Assembly (NCBI GenBank): GCA_036583965.1
Contig: JAZBQD010000021.1
Span: 21,481,620 to 21,545,619, forward strand
From: Prunella strophiata
Taxonomy: Eukaryota > Chordata > Aves > Passeriformes > Prunellidae
Length of the DNA stretch: 64,000 nucleotides
Direction of reading: 5' to 3'
Shown: piece after piece, positions 52,074 to 64,000 of the stretch
How positions within the stretch are numbered: position 1 is the stretch's first letter
Layout of the letters: each line of letters opens with the position of its first letter
Program-made: the position numbers and the translations under genes
The notes under the pieces: generated by a model
Told to the model about the DNA's origin: nothing
Database searches by the model: none
Seen by the model: only the letters and a program-made list of their open reading frames with translations

Positions 52074-52711
52074 ATGTGGTCAGCTGATGAAATCGCTGGG
52101 CTATGTTACCTGCATTACAGGACCCGACTTCCTAAACAGGGGAAACCAGATCCAAAAAGGGAATGGACTTCCCTGGCAGCTGTTGTCAAAGTTGAATCTG
52201 CAGCCCAAAGACAAACTCTTGATAGTCCAGGAAACTTGCAGGGTAAGAATGAGTTTTGGGGATAGGAGTGGGAGAGAAGGGAGGGGCAGAGAAGGTTCTT
52301 GATACTTTCTTTATGTTTCCTTTTTTAAAGATGCCTTTTAAAAAACATACATCCCTTCCTATTCCATCGATCTCCACCCAAATTCTTTACTCTTTGTGAT
52401 TGTAAACTTTGCAATTGTTGTGATTCACAATTTCTATTTGGAAAGAGGTGGTTTTAATGAAATGCTGTTCTTCTCCGACTGTAAACAAGACAATGAAAGC
52501 CTTCATTTGGCTGTTCAATGTGTGGTGAAAGTCTAGGCAGGACCTGAATTCCTAATACAAACTCTTGAAAAAACGTGTTTAATTTGATGCACGTTTTAAT
52601 CTGAGAAAGGTTTGCTCTCCTATAACAGGTTACTGCATCTTGCGTTTGTGTTAGTTTGTCATCATCTTCCGTTCCCTTAGTGGCATTTCAGTGTTGTTAG
52701 GCAGGTTGTAT

Positions 52712-52750
<39 letters not shown>

Positions 52751-55700
52751 TGCCCGAGGAATGCTGTGACAGTGTCTGCTGTGTGCTGTCTAGCATATCA
52801 AGCCTGTATTAGCATTCCTCCTATGCGATCATAGACTTTTCCTAGCACTAGTGCTTTTGCCTGCTGTATTCAGTTCTCGATCTGTTTGCTTTCTGCAAGG
52901 TTGCATGATCTGGCTCTCTGTACATTCCCTTCTACACAGTGTTCTGTATGTTACCAGAATGACTGTATGAGAGCAATGCCTCTGGCAATAGTTAGAGGTG
53001 ATAATTTTTTCAGTTCATGTTGTTTCTTTTTCAGTAACTAAGGAAGTTGTTGCTATGGGAACTGGAACAAAATGTATTGGCCAAAACAAAATGCGAAAAA
53101 CTGGTAAGTATGGTATAAAACTCAAGAGCACACTACCTATGCTACCTTCTTTCTTGCTGGTGTCTATAGAATCAATGAAAATGTCCAAGGCATACTCCTC
53201 AGACTTATTCTGCATTGAAGCCAGAAGTGTAAGGCAGACCTTCCTTCAGCAACGAGAGAGGAGCTTAGGCTACCGCAATGACTACCATGAAGGTTTGCTG
53301 CACTTGCTGCCTCAAAGGTGAATGAACTTTTTCTATTTGGAAATGTGTAGTTTAGGCCCTGAGTCTGCATACTCAAAGACATCATAACAAAAAGCAAAAC
53401 AAAACATAAGTAGAAGAATTGTGCTTTGGTTACCTGTTGCAGTCTGGTTTTGTTGGGGTCTGATGCAAGAGGTTACCACTGCTGGTACTAACCAGCAGGA
53501 AGGTACTAATAGGGTTTTTCATTATTACTGCATATTACTGCTAGATAGTTTTAAGTGTTGTAGAGTAAATATGTGGGATAGATACACAGCTTCTCACAAC
53601 TACCGTTTTTTACTATGTATTGTAGGAGACTTTCCTTGCACTCTGTGTCCATTTTTTAATTCATGATGTATCTGTCTCCTCTCCTAGGACAGAGAAGAAG
53701 CTGTAGTAATGATGAATGCTGAAAACTGGCTAAGGGGGCAAAGTGTTCATGCATGTGTAGGTACAGGGCTTTCTACCCTCTTTAGACTTCAGAGGAGGAC
53801 TAGACTGAGATATGAGATATAAGAAAGGGTTTTGTTTGTATCTGGTTTAGGCTACTTCATGTTCTCTATAGTGTCCTTCATTTTGAAATTAATTAGTGGA
53901 GAAAAAGAGAAGAAACTAGATTCTGAATCTTAGATTTTTTGGATGTTTCTTGTGATTTGGCCATCTCAGAAGAGTTTTGATTATAGTATTTTTTCTGACT
54001 GCGTAGGAAAATTATGATCAAACTGTTGTATCATTTACAATCTAGATATTAAGGGTCTAAGTAGAAAATTGACTAGGAAAAAGTAACACTCGTTTGTTTT
54101 GCCATTGTTTGTCTTCAGTGATCTCAAATTTAGAAAATATTCTCTTATGATAACATTTTTAACTTGGTGGTAGGTCATGTTAGTGGTTATCTGTTAGATC
54201 ACTTCTAAGCTTTTAAAACTGTTCAGGAGGATTTCTGTCGCTTGACCTTTTACCCCTGAAATAAAAGATGATCTACAGCTCCTGTAGATCATCTAGATAC
54301 CATAACAGGCAGATACTGTTCAGGAAAGCTGAAGATGAGATGTGCATACTTAGTAAGTATCAGAATTATTTGCAGGAAAAAAAGTTTAAATTGTAGGACA
54401 TAGTTCAAAAAGAATATTCAACCAAAAGCTTATCAAACACTTGAAATTTTCTGGTGGAATGTGAGTTTTCTTGAGAATATCAAGATTTATCCTTGGAAAC
54501 AAAAGTCTGGAAGATTTTGAAGGATGGTAGTGTTTATTCAACTCAAAGGGTTTCCAGTATCAGAAGAGTTAAAATTTGGTATTCAAAGAAGTCTCTGACT
54601 TGCTGCAGACTGAGTACTTTTATCCTTCATTTGGGTAGGCTGTTGACCTCCTTTTGTCGTGATTGGAAGTTTAAATATCTTGCAATGCTCTAAAACCAAT
54701 GGGAAACCTTCAGATACTAATAAATACGGAGAACTGTCCTATGTTGAATTCCATTTGTTTTGTCTTTTTTTTAGTAATGATTTAGTATTTGCATTTGGGT
54801 TTTGGTTTAGGAGACATTCTGAATGACAGCCATGCTGAAATTGTGGCCAAGAGGAGCTTCCAGAGGTGAGGCATGAATAAAGTTTTACTTAATGCTGTAA
54901 CAGTGCTGTTACTCGGTGCCACCTGAGGTTGTTGTGATACAAATAGTTTTGACCTATTGCTGGAATAGCCAAATTTTGTAGCTTCACATATGAGAATGTA
55001 GTGAAAGATTGCATTACTTCTGTGTGGGCAACACACTTTTTCCTGTTGTCATCAGGATTTTAGCCTAATTTTTATACATCTCAGTGGTGTTAAGGCCTTT
55101 TCACAAAAGCTTGCTTCTTCCTTGTTCTTCTGGAGCCTCTGTATGAAGAATTAGGGTCTGATTTCATGTGACATCAATGCAGATCTGATAACTATTAGTC
55201 AAGGATAGAATTTTTGCTCTTTCCCACATGCCAGTCCTCATGTTTACATGGGATAAACTGGTTCAAGGAACTGAGCCAGGGGAACAGTAATTCTGCAGAA
55301 ATGAGTACGTTTCTTGCAATTCAAGGCCACTAAACTGAGTCTCATAGAATGAGTTGCAGAGTTGATAAAAACAGACACAGTGGGAGGAGAGGGCCTTATC
55401 TATACAGTTTGAGATAGTTAATGTTAACTCCACTGAACCCAACTCTGAGGTCTGATGTTAAAGTTCCAATGATGTGTTTACATTTATTATGTTAGATGCT
55501 ATCTCTCTGTAAAAGTGTAACTGATTGGCTCCTGATAGACTCCCGTCAGGAAAGAACAGGCACTAGAGGGCATTTAAGTTTGTTGTTTTCTGGTGCATCA
55601 AAAAGGAAGTCAATGTTTCATGAAAACTTTCTGCCTAACAGGTATCTTCTCCATCAGCTGTGGCTTGCAGCTTCCCATCAGCAATGTATCTTTAGTCCGG

Positions 55701-58700
55701 GAACTGAAACTGGGAAATGGAAACTCAAACCAAATATCATATTTATTTTCTTCTCTAGTCATACCCCATGTGAGTATGCCGGAGTGAACCAAGTACATTG
55801 CTCCCACTTGTACAATCTTTTCTGCCCCATGTCTTTCTTTTGTCTCTCTTTGGTCTGGATTGAGAGTGAGGCAGAAATTCATGTTACCCATGTGTGCCCA
55901 AAGATGTATTTGACTCCACAGATAGATTTGGCATTTTATCTCACTGGATGTGATTCAGGAGAACTCGCTAAGTCTGAAGTACTGTTCATTATATAGTGGA
56001 ATGTTTCACTTTAAACAGTAGCTATTGTTTTTCTTTCCAGAAAATAACATACTTGTCAGCGGTCCTGCCATATTGCCTAGTTGCTTTGCTTCAAACATTT
56101 ATCTCCTTGGATTAAAATTTTAATAAAAAATACTAACATTTACCACCATTCCTAAAAACAACCAAATGAAAGATGCCCCACACCCAGCCAACAACCACCC
56201 CAACCCTGTGAAGCAAACAAAGGAAAAAAAACCCAAACAAACACCAAAAAACCCCCAAACCAACAGGCAAACAAAAAACCCAAAACCAAGCAAGAAGAGA
56301 AATGAGGGAGAAGAGCCAACACCGACTCATACAAAACCCCCCAACAAACCAAAGCCACGCTCCTGAAAAACAGGAAAAAAAGCCCCATTCATGAAACATC
56401 ACTAGCTCCCCAACACAAAACTTCTTTGGGAATGTAATGAAACTTCTGTTGTGGAAAACATTCTTTGTGTGTTTAAAAAAACCAGCACCACAAAGATGAA
56501 TATCTATTGACAGAACGAAGGAATGCGGCCTCGTGGTCTACCAACATAATCAGGCATCTTCATGTTACCATGCTCTCTCACTGGTGTGTTCTTCAACTGC
56601 TAGTCTGTTACGGAGCAAAGAAATTTTAAGAATTCTCAAAATATGCCTCATCAGTACTTCAGAGTGAGTTAGTTGCTCATACATTTTCATGATTTTGCAT
56701 GCATTGCTAGAATATGCAATATTATTTTCCTTCATTAGTGCATTTGAGAATAGAAATTACGTCTTCAAATTTGTTAGTGAGAATAATTTCATTGCCTTCT
56801 TTTTCTCACATTGTGAGAAATTTCTCACATAAATCAGCAGGCCTGTCAGGTTTGCTTTGCTTTGAACTGAGCTTCAGAATTTTGGTTCTGAGCTTGTTTC
56901 AGTGATACAGATTAAAGTTTTCACCCTTACTTAACAGATTATTCTTTCATTAATCTTTTAAGGTTCATATTGTTTGGTTAGATCAGGCTGGTTTTCCTGT
57001 GAGTCTTCAGCACTTCTTGTAGTCTGTCAAATGCCTTTGTTACCTTTTACTTTATAGGTTGTAAATTTTGCTTTCTTGATTATTTCTTACATAGAATGCA
57101 GAACTTGAAATGAAGCATGTATTGGCTCCAATTCCAGTGAGATTTGATTCAGCATGGCACAGGACAGTGTTGTTTCAAAAATGTGTTCTCAAAGTGAATG
57201 AGAAAGTTACTAGTAGTTGTAATATTACTGGTATGATGTGTTCCAGTCACAGAATGGGTTTTTGGCCAATTTTATGTTATTTCTTTTGTTCCAGGTGGAG
57301 ATGCTTCTATTTTTCCAATCAGTGAACCAGAGAGCCAGCTTTCTAAGCTGGTGACTGAAGGTCATGCAGCTGGACAATCAGCAGAATGTATAAGTAACCA
57401 TAATCACTTATGTCTAGAAGATAAAAGAAAATTAGAGAAGATGGCAAGGAATTATATAATCAAGAGAATGAAAACTGATGATGGTGGTTGTTTTTCTGTA
57501 ATCACTGAAGACCTGGCTGTTCAGCATGAATCTGTGAAACGAGAAGACGACACAAATCAGAAGAGCTGTGAATGTTCTGCAGAGATGCAAACAGCTAATA
57601 AGGAGACTGGCTTAGTGAGACCAAAAATAGTAGATGTTCATAGAACTGGAGCAAAATGTGTACCTGGAGAGCTGGACGATGCCCGAATACCTGGGCTGGG
57701 GTACCACTGTGTGGGATTATTACGAGTGAAGCCAGGTCGAGGAGACAGAACATGCTCTATGTCCTGCAGTGATAAACTGGCTCGCTGGAATGTGTTAGGA
57801 TGTCAAGGAGCTCTTTTGATGCATTTTCTGCAGTATCCAGTGTATCTGTCAGCAGTTATAGTGGGGAAGTGTCCATATAGCCAAGAAGCTATGAGGAGAG
57901 CAGTTATTGAAAGGTAAGTGTGGAGACAGGGAACTTTGGAAGACAATACGTGTCATACAAATATTAGAACATTAGTAAGCTTTCAATAATGTATCTTGTA
58001 AGATCCTGATAGAGGATCTGTTAAAGTGTGAGCTGGATGAGCAGACATGGGGATTGAAAACTATCTAAATGACTGGGCCGAGAAGGTAGTGATCATCGGG
58101 CTAAGTGTAGTTAAAGGTGTAAGTAGCCATGTACTCCAGGGATCAGTATCTTCGTTAATCAGTCATCTGGATGATAGTGCAGACTGTATGCCCAGACAGT
58201 TTGCTGAAGACTCACTACTGAGGAGTGGCTGATTGTCCAGGGCATTTTGCTGCCATCCACAACGACCTCCATAGGCTGGAGAAAAGTGGGAACTTCATGA
58301 CATTCAGCAAGGGGAAGTAAAAACCTGCACGTGGGAAAGAAACAGTCCCATGCATCAATGTATACTGAAGGCTGCCCCATCGGAGAGCAGCTTTACAGAA
58401 AAGGACTAGGGGTTCCTGCTAGACTTAAAGTTGAAAATGAGCCAGTAGTGTGCTCTGGTAACAAAGAAGGCTAATGTGTGTCCTGGGCCACTTTAGGCAA
58501 AGTATCGCCGCAGGTGCAGGGAGATGATCCTTCCCCTGGATTGACACTGGTGAGGCCACATTTGAAGGGCTGTGTGTAGTTCTGGGCCTCTCAGTACAAG
58601 AGGGACGTGGACATACTGGAGAGAGGCCAGCAAATGGCCTCAAAGATGCAAAATGGATTTTTAGCATCTCTCATATGAGGAAAGCTGGGACTACTCAGCC

Positions 58701-61700
58701 TGGAGAAGAGGCGGCTTGTGGGCATCCTGTCAATTTGTGTACGTAGGTGAAAGGACGTGGCAGAGAAAATGGATCCAGGCTGTTTGCAGTGGTGTTGGTG
58801 ATAGGACAAGAGGCAATGGGCACAAACTGAAGCATGGGAGATTCCCGTGGAACGTCAGGAAGCACTTGTTTACTGTGAGGGTGATGGAGCGCTGGCAGAG
58901 GTTGCCCTGAGAGGTTGTGGAATCTCCCATCTTTGAGTTTCTCAAAAGCAGTCTGGACACTGTCCTGAGTAGGTTGCCCGTCTGGAGGAGGGGTGGTTGG
59001 ACTATATGACCTACAAGAAGTCCCCTCCCACCTCAGCTATTCTGTGATTTACTACAGTGGTTCAGGACACATAGTATGTGGCACTCATACTGGTCAGCTG
59101 GAAGAAGACAGTACTGTTACACTGGAGAGGCAAAGCTTATATGCATTTTCATGGTGGTAAAAATTTGTCTGCTTCTTCAATCTCAGTTACATCCAAGAGC
59201 TGATCTTCTTCCTTGCTGTGAGCAGTGGAGCTCTCATAGCATAACCTGTCACCTCAGGGAAGACTATGTGAGCGATGAACTGCACTGCTGCAAAATGACG
59301 AAGGTTATCTGTCATGTACTGGCCTTCTCTCTACTCAGATTCTTCAGTTGATGAAAACTATCCCAGCAACAAGGATAGGAAGTGAATATTTTTCTTACTT
59401 GGGAGGGTAAATCAGTGGAGTAGAGCAGTAGAAGAAGTAGATTTGGACAGAGTGAAGGGAAAGGAGAGCAAGAAAAAAACCAGGGAACTGAACCATTCTT
59501 TTTAAGTGGCAGTTGCTAGACCAGTTCATATGAAAGGTTTGACTTTGTTTAGTAACTCGTCTTCTCTATACCTCTCTATCCTTCTAGAATGATTATAAAA
59601 GTGGTCACAAGGCTATTAATGGAGAAGCTCTAGTGTTGTACCCAGTGGAGCTTTCTGGATAATCCTTTCCTCATTCTGTGACACGTAACAAGAATTTGCC
59701 TAGCCTTGTTAGTCCTAGTGCAGTCAGGCACTTTTCCAGACTATTGCATCTGACAGTATGAATCTCAGTCTTAATTCCTGCTCTGTGTAAATATTGTAGT
59801 GATTAAACACATGCTGTTTTTTCCTTATATGATCCTAATGTCATTCAGTATGCAACCGTAATTTAAGGTAACAAAGATAAGATTATACATGGAACTATAG
59901 GTATACTGTGTATGTTTTTAGGCTTTGACTGTAAACCTTTAGCCTCATAAAACAATTCCTGATGTAATGCAGTTGACTGTGTAAATACCTTATGATTTTT
60001 ATTTTTCTTTGTGATTGCAGAAGTATATTGCAGTTTTTGTCCTGCATACTTATTTGATTATAATGGCTTGTAACTAGACCTTTTTAAAAGCCAATTAATC
60101 ATATTTTTTTTAGGATGGACAAGGTCCTAATAAACTAATATGGCTTTGGGGTTTTATTTAATAAATACTCCTGAAGGGAAAAATGCCTCCAAACCTCCTT
60201 GTCTCACCTATATAACTCATTCAGTTCAATTCAGTTTTAATGTAAAAGAAATGTATTTTAGGTAATGAAGGGAAATTGTGCAAAATGGTCTTATTTGGGA
60301 AGAGCATACTGAAAATCACTTCCATTTTTCTGTGTCTACTGTAGGTGTCAGCACATCTCATCTTTACCAGATGGTTTTCTCCCTCAAGAGATTAAGCTGC
60401 TGCAATCAGATCTTCAATTTGAACATAGCCGTCAGGCAATTCAGGAAGTTCAAACTAACAGCAAAAAAAAACTTGTTCCTTGTAGTGCAGGTGAGTTAAT
60501 TTGGGCTAGTTGCGTAACTGTGTGCAAAAGTCCGAATAGAAATGAAGTAGGTTTGGTTGTTTGGAATGGAACATCATTCCTTGCCAGTGTCCTAGTAGCA
60601 AAGCATGAAAAGCAAGAAATTATTTTCAGGTCATGACTTTATTGTTAATAATATTTGTCTCAGCCTCTAGTTTCCAGTAGGAAGTTTTCAGGCTGGATAA
60701 ACACTTGTTGATGTGATTAAGAATTTATAATTAAACACAGACAGAAAATAACCAGGGGAAGCAAAAGTTGAGTACAAGAAGAAAACAAAAGACTTCTTGT
60801 TTCAGTTAGTTTTTGCATTCTCCTTGGTAATGAACAAAAGACTTACCATGCTGAGTTATGTTTGTAATTGCTCCAAAAATCTGTGAATGAAGAAAGAATA
60901 CAGAGTAGTGTAGTGTAAAAGTTGTATTGAGAGATATTTTAGGCATGGCATTTTTTGCCATGGTGATGAATGAATGCTTAAATCTCAATGTGATTTTGCA
61001 GCATGGTCTCATTTGGAAAAAAAGAACTGCCACTCTATGTGCATGGCTAAGTAGTTTCTTTAACTTGGACATGCCTGCCTTCTGCTTCTGCTCAGACTTT
61101 TCTCTCTGAATCAGAACTGGAAGTTTTTTTATCACAATAGAGCTAATGATAAAACAGAATGGAGACAAAGGGTTCCTTAATGGAATTCACATTCATTAAA
61201 TTGGAGTTATTTACAAGTGCCAGGAAGAAAAATACTTTAATTTTGTGAGATAGGAAACAATTTTCATAATTGAAAAATAGTGCCAGTTGAGTTACCAAAA
61301 AAGGCCTGAAAGCAGCTGTGACTAAATTCAGTGTATGTCTTTCTTGCTGTACACTTCTCAGGTCATTCTGTTAAATAAAGATGAATGATGCCTTAGCACG
61401 CTTTTTTAATGCTAGGTGGTTTCTTTTCTTGAAGGAGTAAAAATCAGAATAAACTCTAAATTTAGGGCTGTTACATACAGTATTGAAAGATGTTTGATAG
61501 GAGCATTTCAGCTGTTATTTTAAGAAAATATCTTTCCTGTTTAGTGCTTTGAATTTTGAGATAATGATGAAAAAGTGAAAGAATGGAAATGTTTTCATTT
61601 TTAAGTAACTTTGTCAGAAACTGATATCCTCTAACCAGGTGATTTTTAGATATTTCACATGTGGAAGATTTAATACCAGTCATATGTGTCTAATGTTATT

Positions 61701-62787
61701 TCATGTTACATGGCACTGTAATTTAGTTGAGTGATACAGCACTGTACTTGAATCACTGTGTAAGTACAATTGGCAGCATACAGCTAAATTGTAATACAAG
61801 GGTGAGTAACATAAGCAGTGTTTGAGCATCTTAAGTTACAAGATGGTCTTAGGAGTGAATGCATGTGCAGCTATGTTGCCTGTTAGGAACACAGAGAAGA
61901 GGGAGAATTTAGGAAACGGAAACTGTGTTATGGTACTAGTAATTTAAGAATCTGCTGTTATGCTATAGAGGGACAGATTAGACATGTCAGTTTCTGTTGA
62001 CATGTTGCTGATGCTTTGCTCATGACTTAGAAATTGTAAGGTATTGTATGCAGAGTTTCAGCATTAAGAAGTTTACAGTCTGAGATGATTACAGAGGTCT
62101 CAGACTTGGGGTAGAGTTTAAGGCTGTTGGCACTTGCTATTTCTTTCAACAAATTATTTTTATTTGACTACTACCTAATAATATTTTTCAAGTAAAATCT
62201 ACAAATATTTGGTGTATGTCAGTTATCAAACATGAAACTACTTGGAGTACACAATAAAAAGATAGCAGACAATAAATTAAGAAGGAAAATATGGAGTGAC
62301 TGGTGCAAGTAGTTTAGGGCAGTATTTCACAGCCTTATGTGAAAATAAGCCGTCTAACTTGGAAATTTCTTCATGCGTTGTCTGGACAGGATGCACAAAA
62401 GAAAGTAGAATCCCTCTAGGAAATGGAGAATTACAAAGCTGAAGGCCAGATATTTAGAGGCATGGATTGTTAAATGATCTAAGATGAAAGTTCTGTGTGT
62501 GTGTTTTCATTTTTTTAAAGTAAACATTCTCTTACATACTGGAATTCTGGCCCTATAAAACTGTGGTCCTCTTTCTAGTTTGAATTATTTTGGGAAGCAA
62601 CACACGAACAAATAGAATGAAAGGAACTGTTAGGTTCTGCTTTTGGGACAAGAGCGTCTCCCTTGTTCATAACAATGTCTTCTACAGCTATCAGTTGGAG
62701 TGCAGTCCCTGAACAACCTCTGGATGTCACCTCAGACGGCTTCCGCCAGGGAACAACAAAGAAGGGGATTGGGAGCCATCAGAGCAG
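52074..62787 (+). CDS. ADAT1: tRNA-specific adenosine deaminase 1 (3' end outside window)
   Basis: ADAT1 converts A37 to inosine in eukaryotic tRNA-Ala. Exons seen: 52074-52242, 53035-53103, 54811-54865, 55642-55769, 57295-57913, 60345-60490, 62688-62787. GT-AG junctions and phases agree, giving 428 codons plus two bases; human has 502 residues, so about 70 C-terminal residues lie beyond the window. The start [15 protein letters not shown] matches human MWTADEIAQLCYEHY; an upstream in-frame ATG at 51996 is rejected. The deaminase signature is complete: HAE at 87-89 (zinc His, catalytic Glu), PCGD with zinc Cys at 141, and [20 protein letters not shown] with the third zinc Cys, as in ADAR enzymes. 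KCVPGE, GRGDRT and [12 protein letters not shown] are family blocks. The insert between PCGD and the last zinc site is Lys/Glu-rich and diverged. Confidence 0.95.
52715..52749 (-). repeat. Poly(T) run, T35, in ADAT1 intron 1
   Basis: Uninterrupted run of 35 T (poly(A) on the minus strand). No minus-strand retroposon body was recognised next to it. Confidence 0.9.
54266..54294. repeat. Perfect 13-bp inverted repeat, 3-nt loop, in ADAT1 intron 2
   Basis: AGATGATCTACAG (54266-54278) pairs fully with CTGTAGATCATCT (54282-54294) around CTC. Transcribed as part of the ADAT1 pre-mRNA it would form a tight hairpin. Confidence 0.92.
56159..56345 (+). repeat. A/C-rich low-complexity tract in ADAT1 intron 4
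   Basis: About 190 bases composed mainly of A and C (CCAAAC, AACCCC, CAAACA blocks) with little T. The open frame through it (Lys/Pro/Thr-rich) is a composition artefact. Confidence 0.85.
58026..59052 (+). mobile_element. CR1 LINE, 5'-truncated, about 1 kb, in ADAT1 intron 5
   Basis: The longest CR1 copy here. It starts in ORF2 with a decayed version of the FADDTKLGG region ([11 protein letters not shown]), then DNA matching the LDRLEKW and FSKGK blocks, then GGCCTCTCAGTACAAGAGGG, GAGAGAGGCCAGCAAATGG-like sequence, CAGCCTGGAGAAGAGGCGGC and GTTGCCCTGAGAGGTTGTGG, ending in the 3' terminus with CAGCTATTCTGTGATT. Many frameshifts. Sense to ADAT1. Confidence 0.93.
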
Positions 62788-64000
62788 GTGTGAGAGTGTT
62801 GTAATATCTAGACATGTTTTATTTGTTAGCTTGCATGCCTTTGTCAGCTCATGTGATATTGTCAGAGCAGGAGGAAATCTAGAGAGTGGTGAGGAAGGGG
62901 GAAAGTAGAGAGCAGGGGAAAAGGAAGAGTCACTGTGTAAGGGAGAAAGGATAAACTTGTTAATTCTCATTTAACTTTCATTATTCCAACTGCCCTATTT
63001 CTTTATCCCTGTTGAGAACATTGTAGATAATGGTGGTGAGGACCTGTGATCAGTTTTTATTAAAAGGATGTTTACTGTTGAAGGAAACAGAACTTTTGCT
63101 TTCTGGTTTTGACTGTGAAGGAAATGTGTGCATTGCATGTTCTCTTTCTAGAGATTTCTTTTTCTTGAATAGTCAAGCCAGCTGTCCTGGATGTATGATC
63201 ATTAAAAGTGTAGCTTTGAAACATGACTTTCTGCCTTAAAGTCTGAAAATGTGTTGAAATGATGGCAGCACACTCCTAACATGTCACCTTTCCAACTGTC
63301 ATCTTGGCACTTGGTTCAGCCAGCTTGTGACCTGGCTCTTTAAGAAATCCTCTATGAACAATCATAGTTTCAAGAAATAGTTATTTACTTTTCTTGAGGT
63401 TGAGAGGAATTACTCATAAGCAACTACAGACAAATTTCTCCATCTCTATGTTATCTTCATTTTAGGTGAGGTAGCCAAAATTATCATTGTTCTGTGGAAA
63501 TTCAGCTTGAGGATTGGTGTTTGTGTTTTAGCTGTTGGCTGATTATACTACCAAATTATCAATGGTCATATTGTTCATGTTTCCCAGACTTTTTGGAAGG
63601 ATGATGACAATCCTGACAAGGAGTGAATAGCATAGTAAATACAGCTTAGACAACTCTTGTAGAGAATTCATTCATTTGCCTGCAAGTTGGACATTCTGAG
63701 CTTCTTGAAGTTAGGCCTGATTTGACTGAAGTTCATCCTGGTATATCCTAGTATTTCCAAATTTTCAGTGGAAAGAAGAGGACCAGGAACTTTGTGGTTT
63801 GTGACTGGTATTGGTGTCTGGGGTATTGCTAACATAGGTGGACCTAGGTGACTTAGTGCATCTTTTAAGACAGGCTCTTTGTGCACTGTAGAATGTTTAT
63901 TTTCAATGTGTGATATGTAAATATTCCAGAAGACATGTGAAAGATCAAACAAACCAGCTAACCCGTTTTTCTCAGTAGGATTAAATTTGTAACATAGCAT
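62788..64000 (+). other. ADAT1: ADAT1 intron 7 (start)
   Basis: It begins with the donor GTGTGA after a phase-2 exon. The next human coding block (SKVELFRSF-like) was not found before 64000, so this is intron. A minus-strand open frame of 110 codons from the right edge (64000-63668) has no recognised similarity. Confidence 0.55.

Overview
The window looks like nuclear DNA from a bird. Genes are split by GT-AG introns, promoters are CpG islands, and interspersed repeats are fragments of the CR1 LINE family ending in the ATTCTATG-like 3' terminus. Gene content matches parts of human chromosome 16q; from memory the chicken equivalent is chromosome 11. All gene names rest on recognising translated protein and on splice phases that close exactly. 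No database search was run.

Layout, left to right. (1) 1-2309: last intron and last coding exon of PHLPP2 (+), followed by a probable long 3' UTR to about 6.6 kb. (2) 8169-9159: MARVELD3 (-), a compact three-exon tight-junction gene whose first exons lie in a CpG island. (3) 18388-25813: complete TAT (+), tyrosine aminotransferase, 11 coding exons, 455 aa. (4) 38008-39186: CHST4-like carbohydrate sulfotransferase (+), intronless coding region. (5) 41382-43059: TERF2IP/RAP1 (-), three exons. (6) 43115-51339: KARS1 (+), lysyl-tRNA synthetase, 14 coding exons plus an alternative mitochondrial first exon. (7) 52074 to beyond 62787: ADAT1 (+), tRNA adenosine deaminase; its last coding exon or exons lie outside the window.

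The right half is a tight housekeeping cluster. TERF2IP and KARS1 start codons are 55 bp apart, head to head, around a perfect 14-bp palindrome with an NRF1-like core. KARS1 ends inside the CpG island that should drive ADAT1. KARS1 and ADAT1 both act on tRNA (aminoacylation of tRNA-Lys; deamination of A37 in tRNA-Ala). The left half is looser, with 5-12 kb gene-poor gaps holding CR1 fragments, simple repeats and a few perfect inverted repeats.

I did not find a wholly new system. The most interesting local structures are a 65-bp tandem duplication of a KARS1 3' splice site with the start of its exon, a duplicated stop-codon segment at the KARS1 3' end, two perfect 13-bp hairpins, and a much shortened MARVELD3 N-terminal tail.
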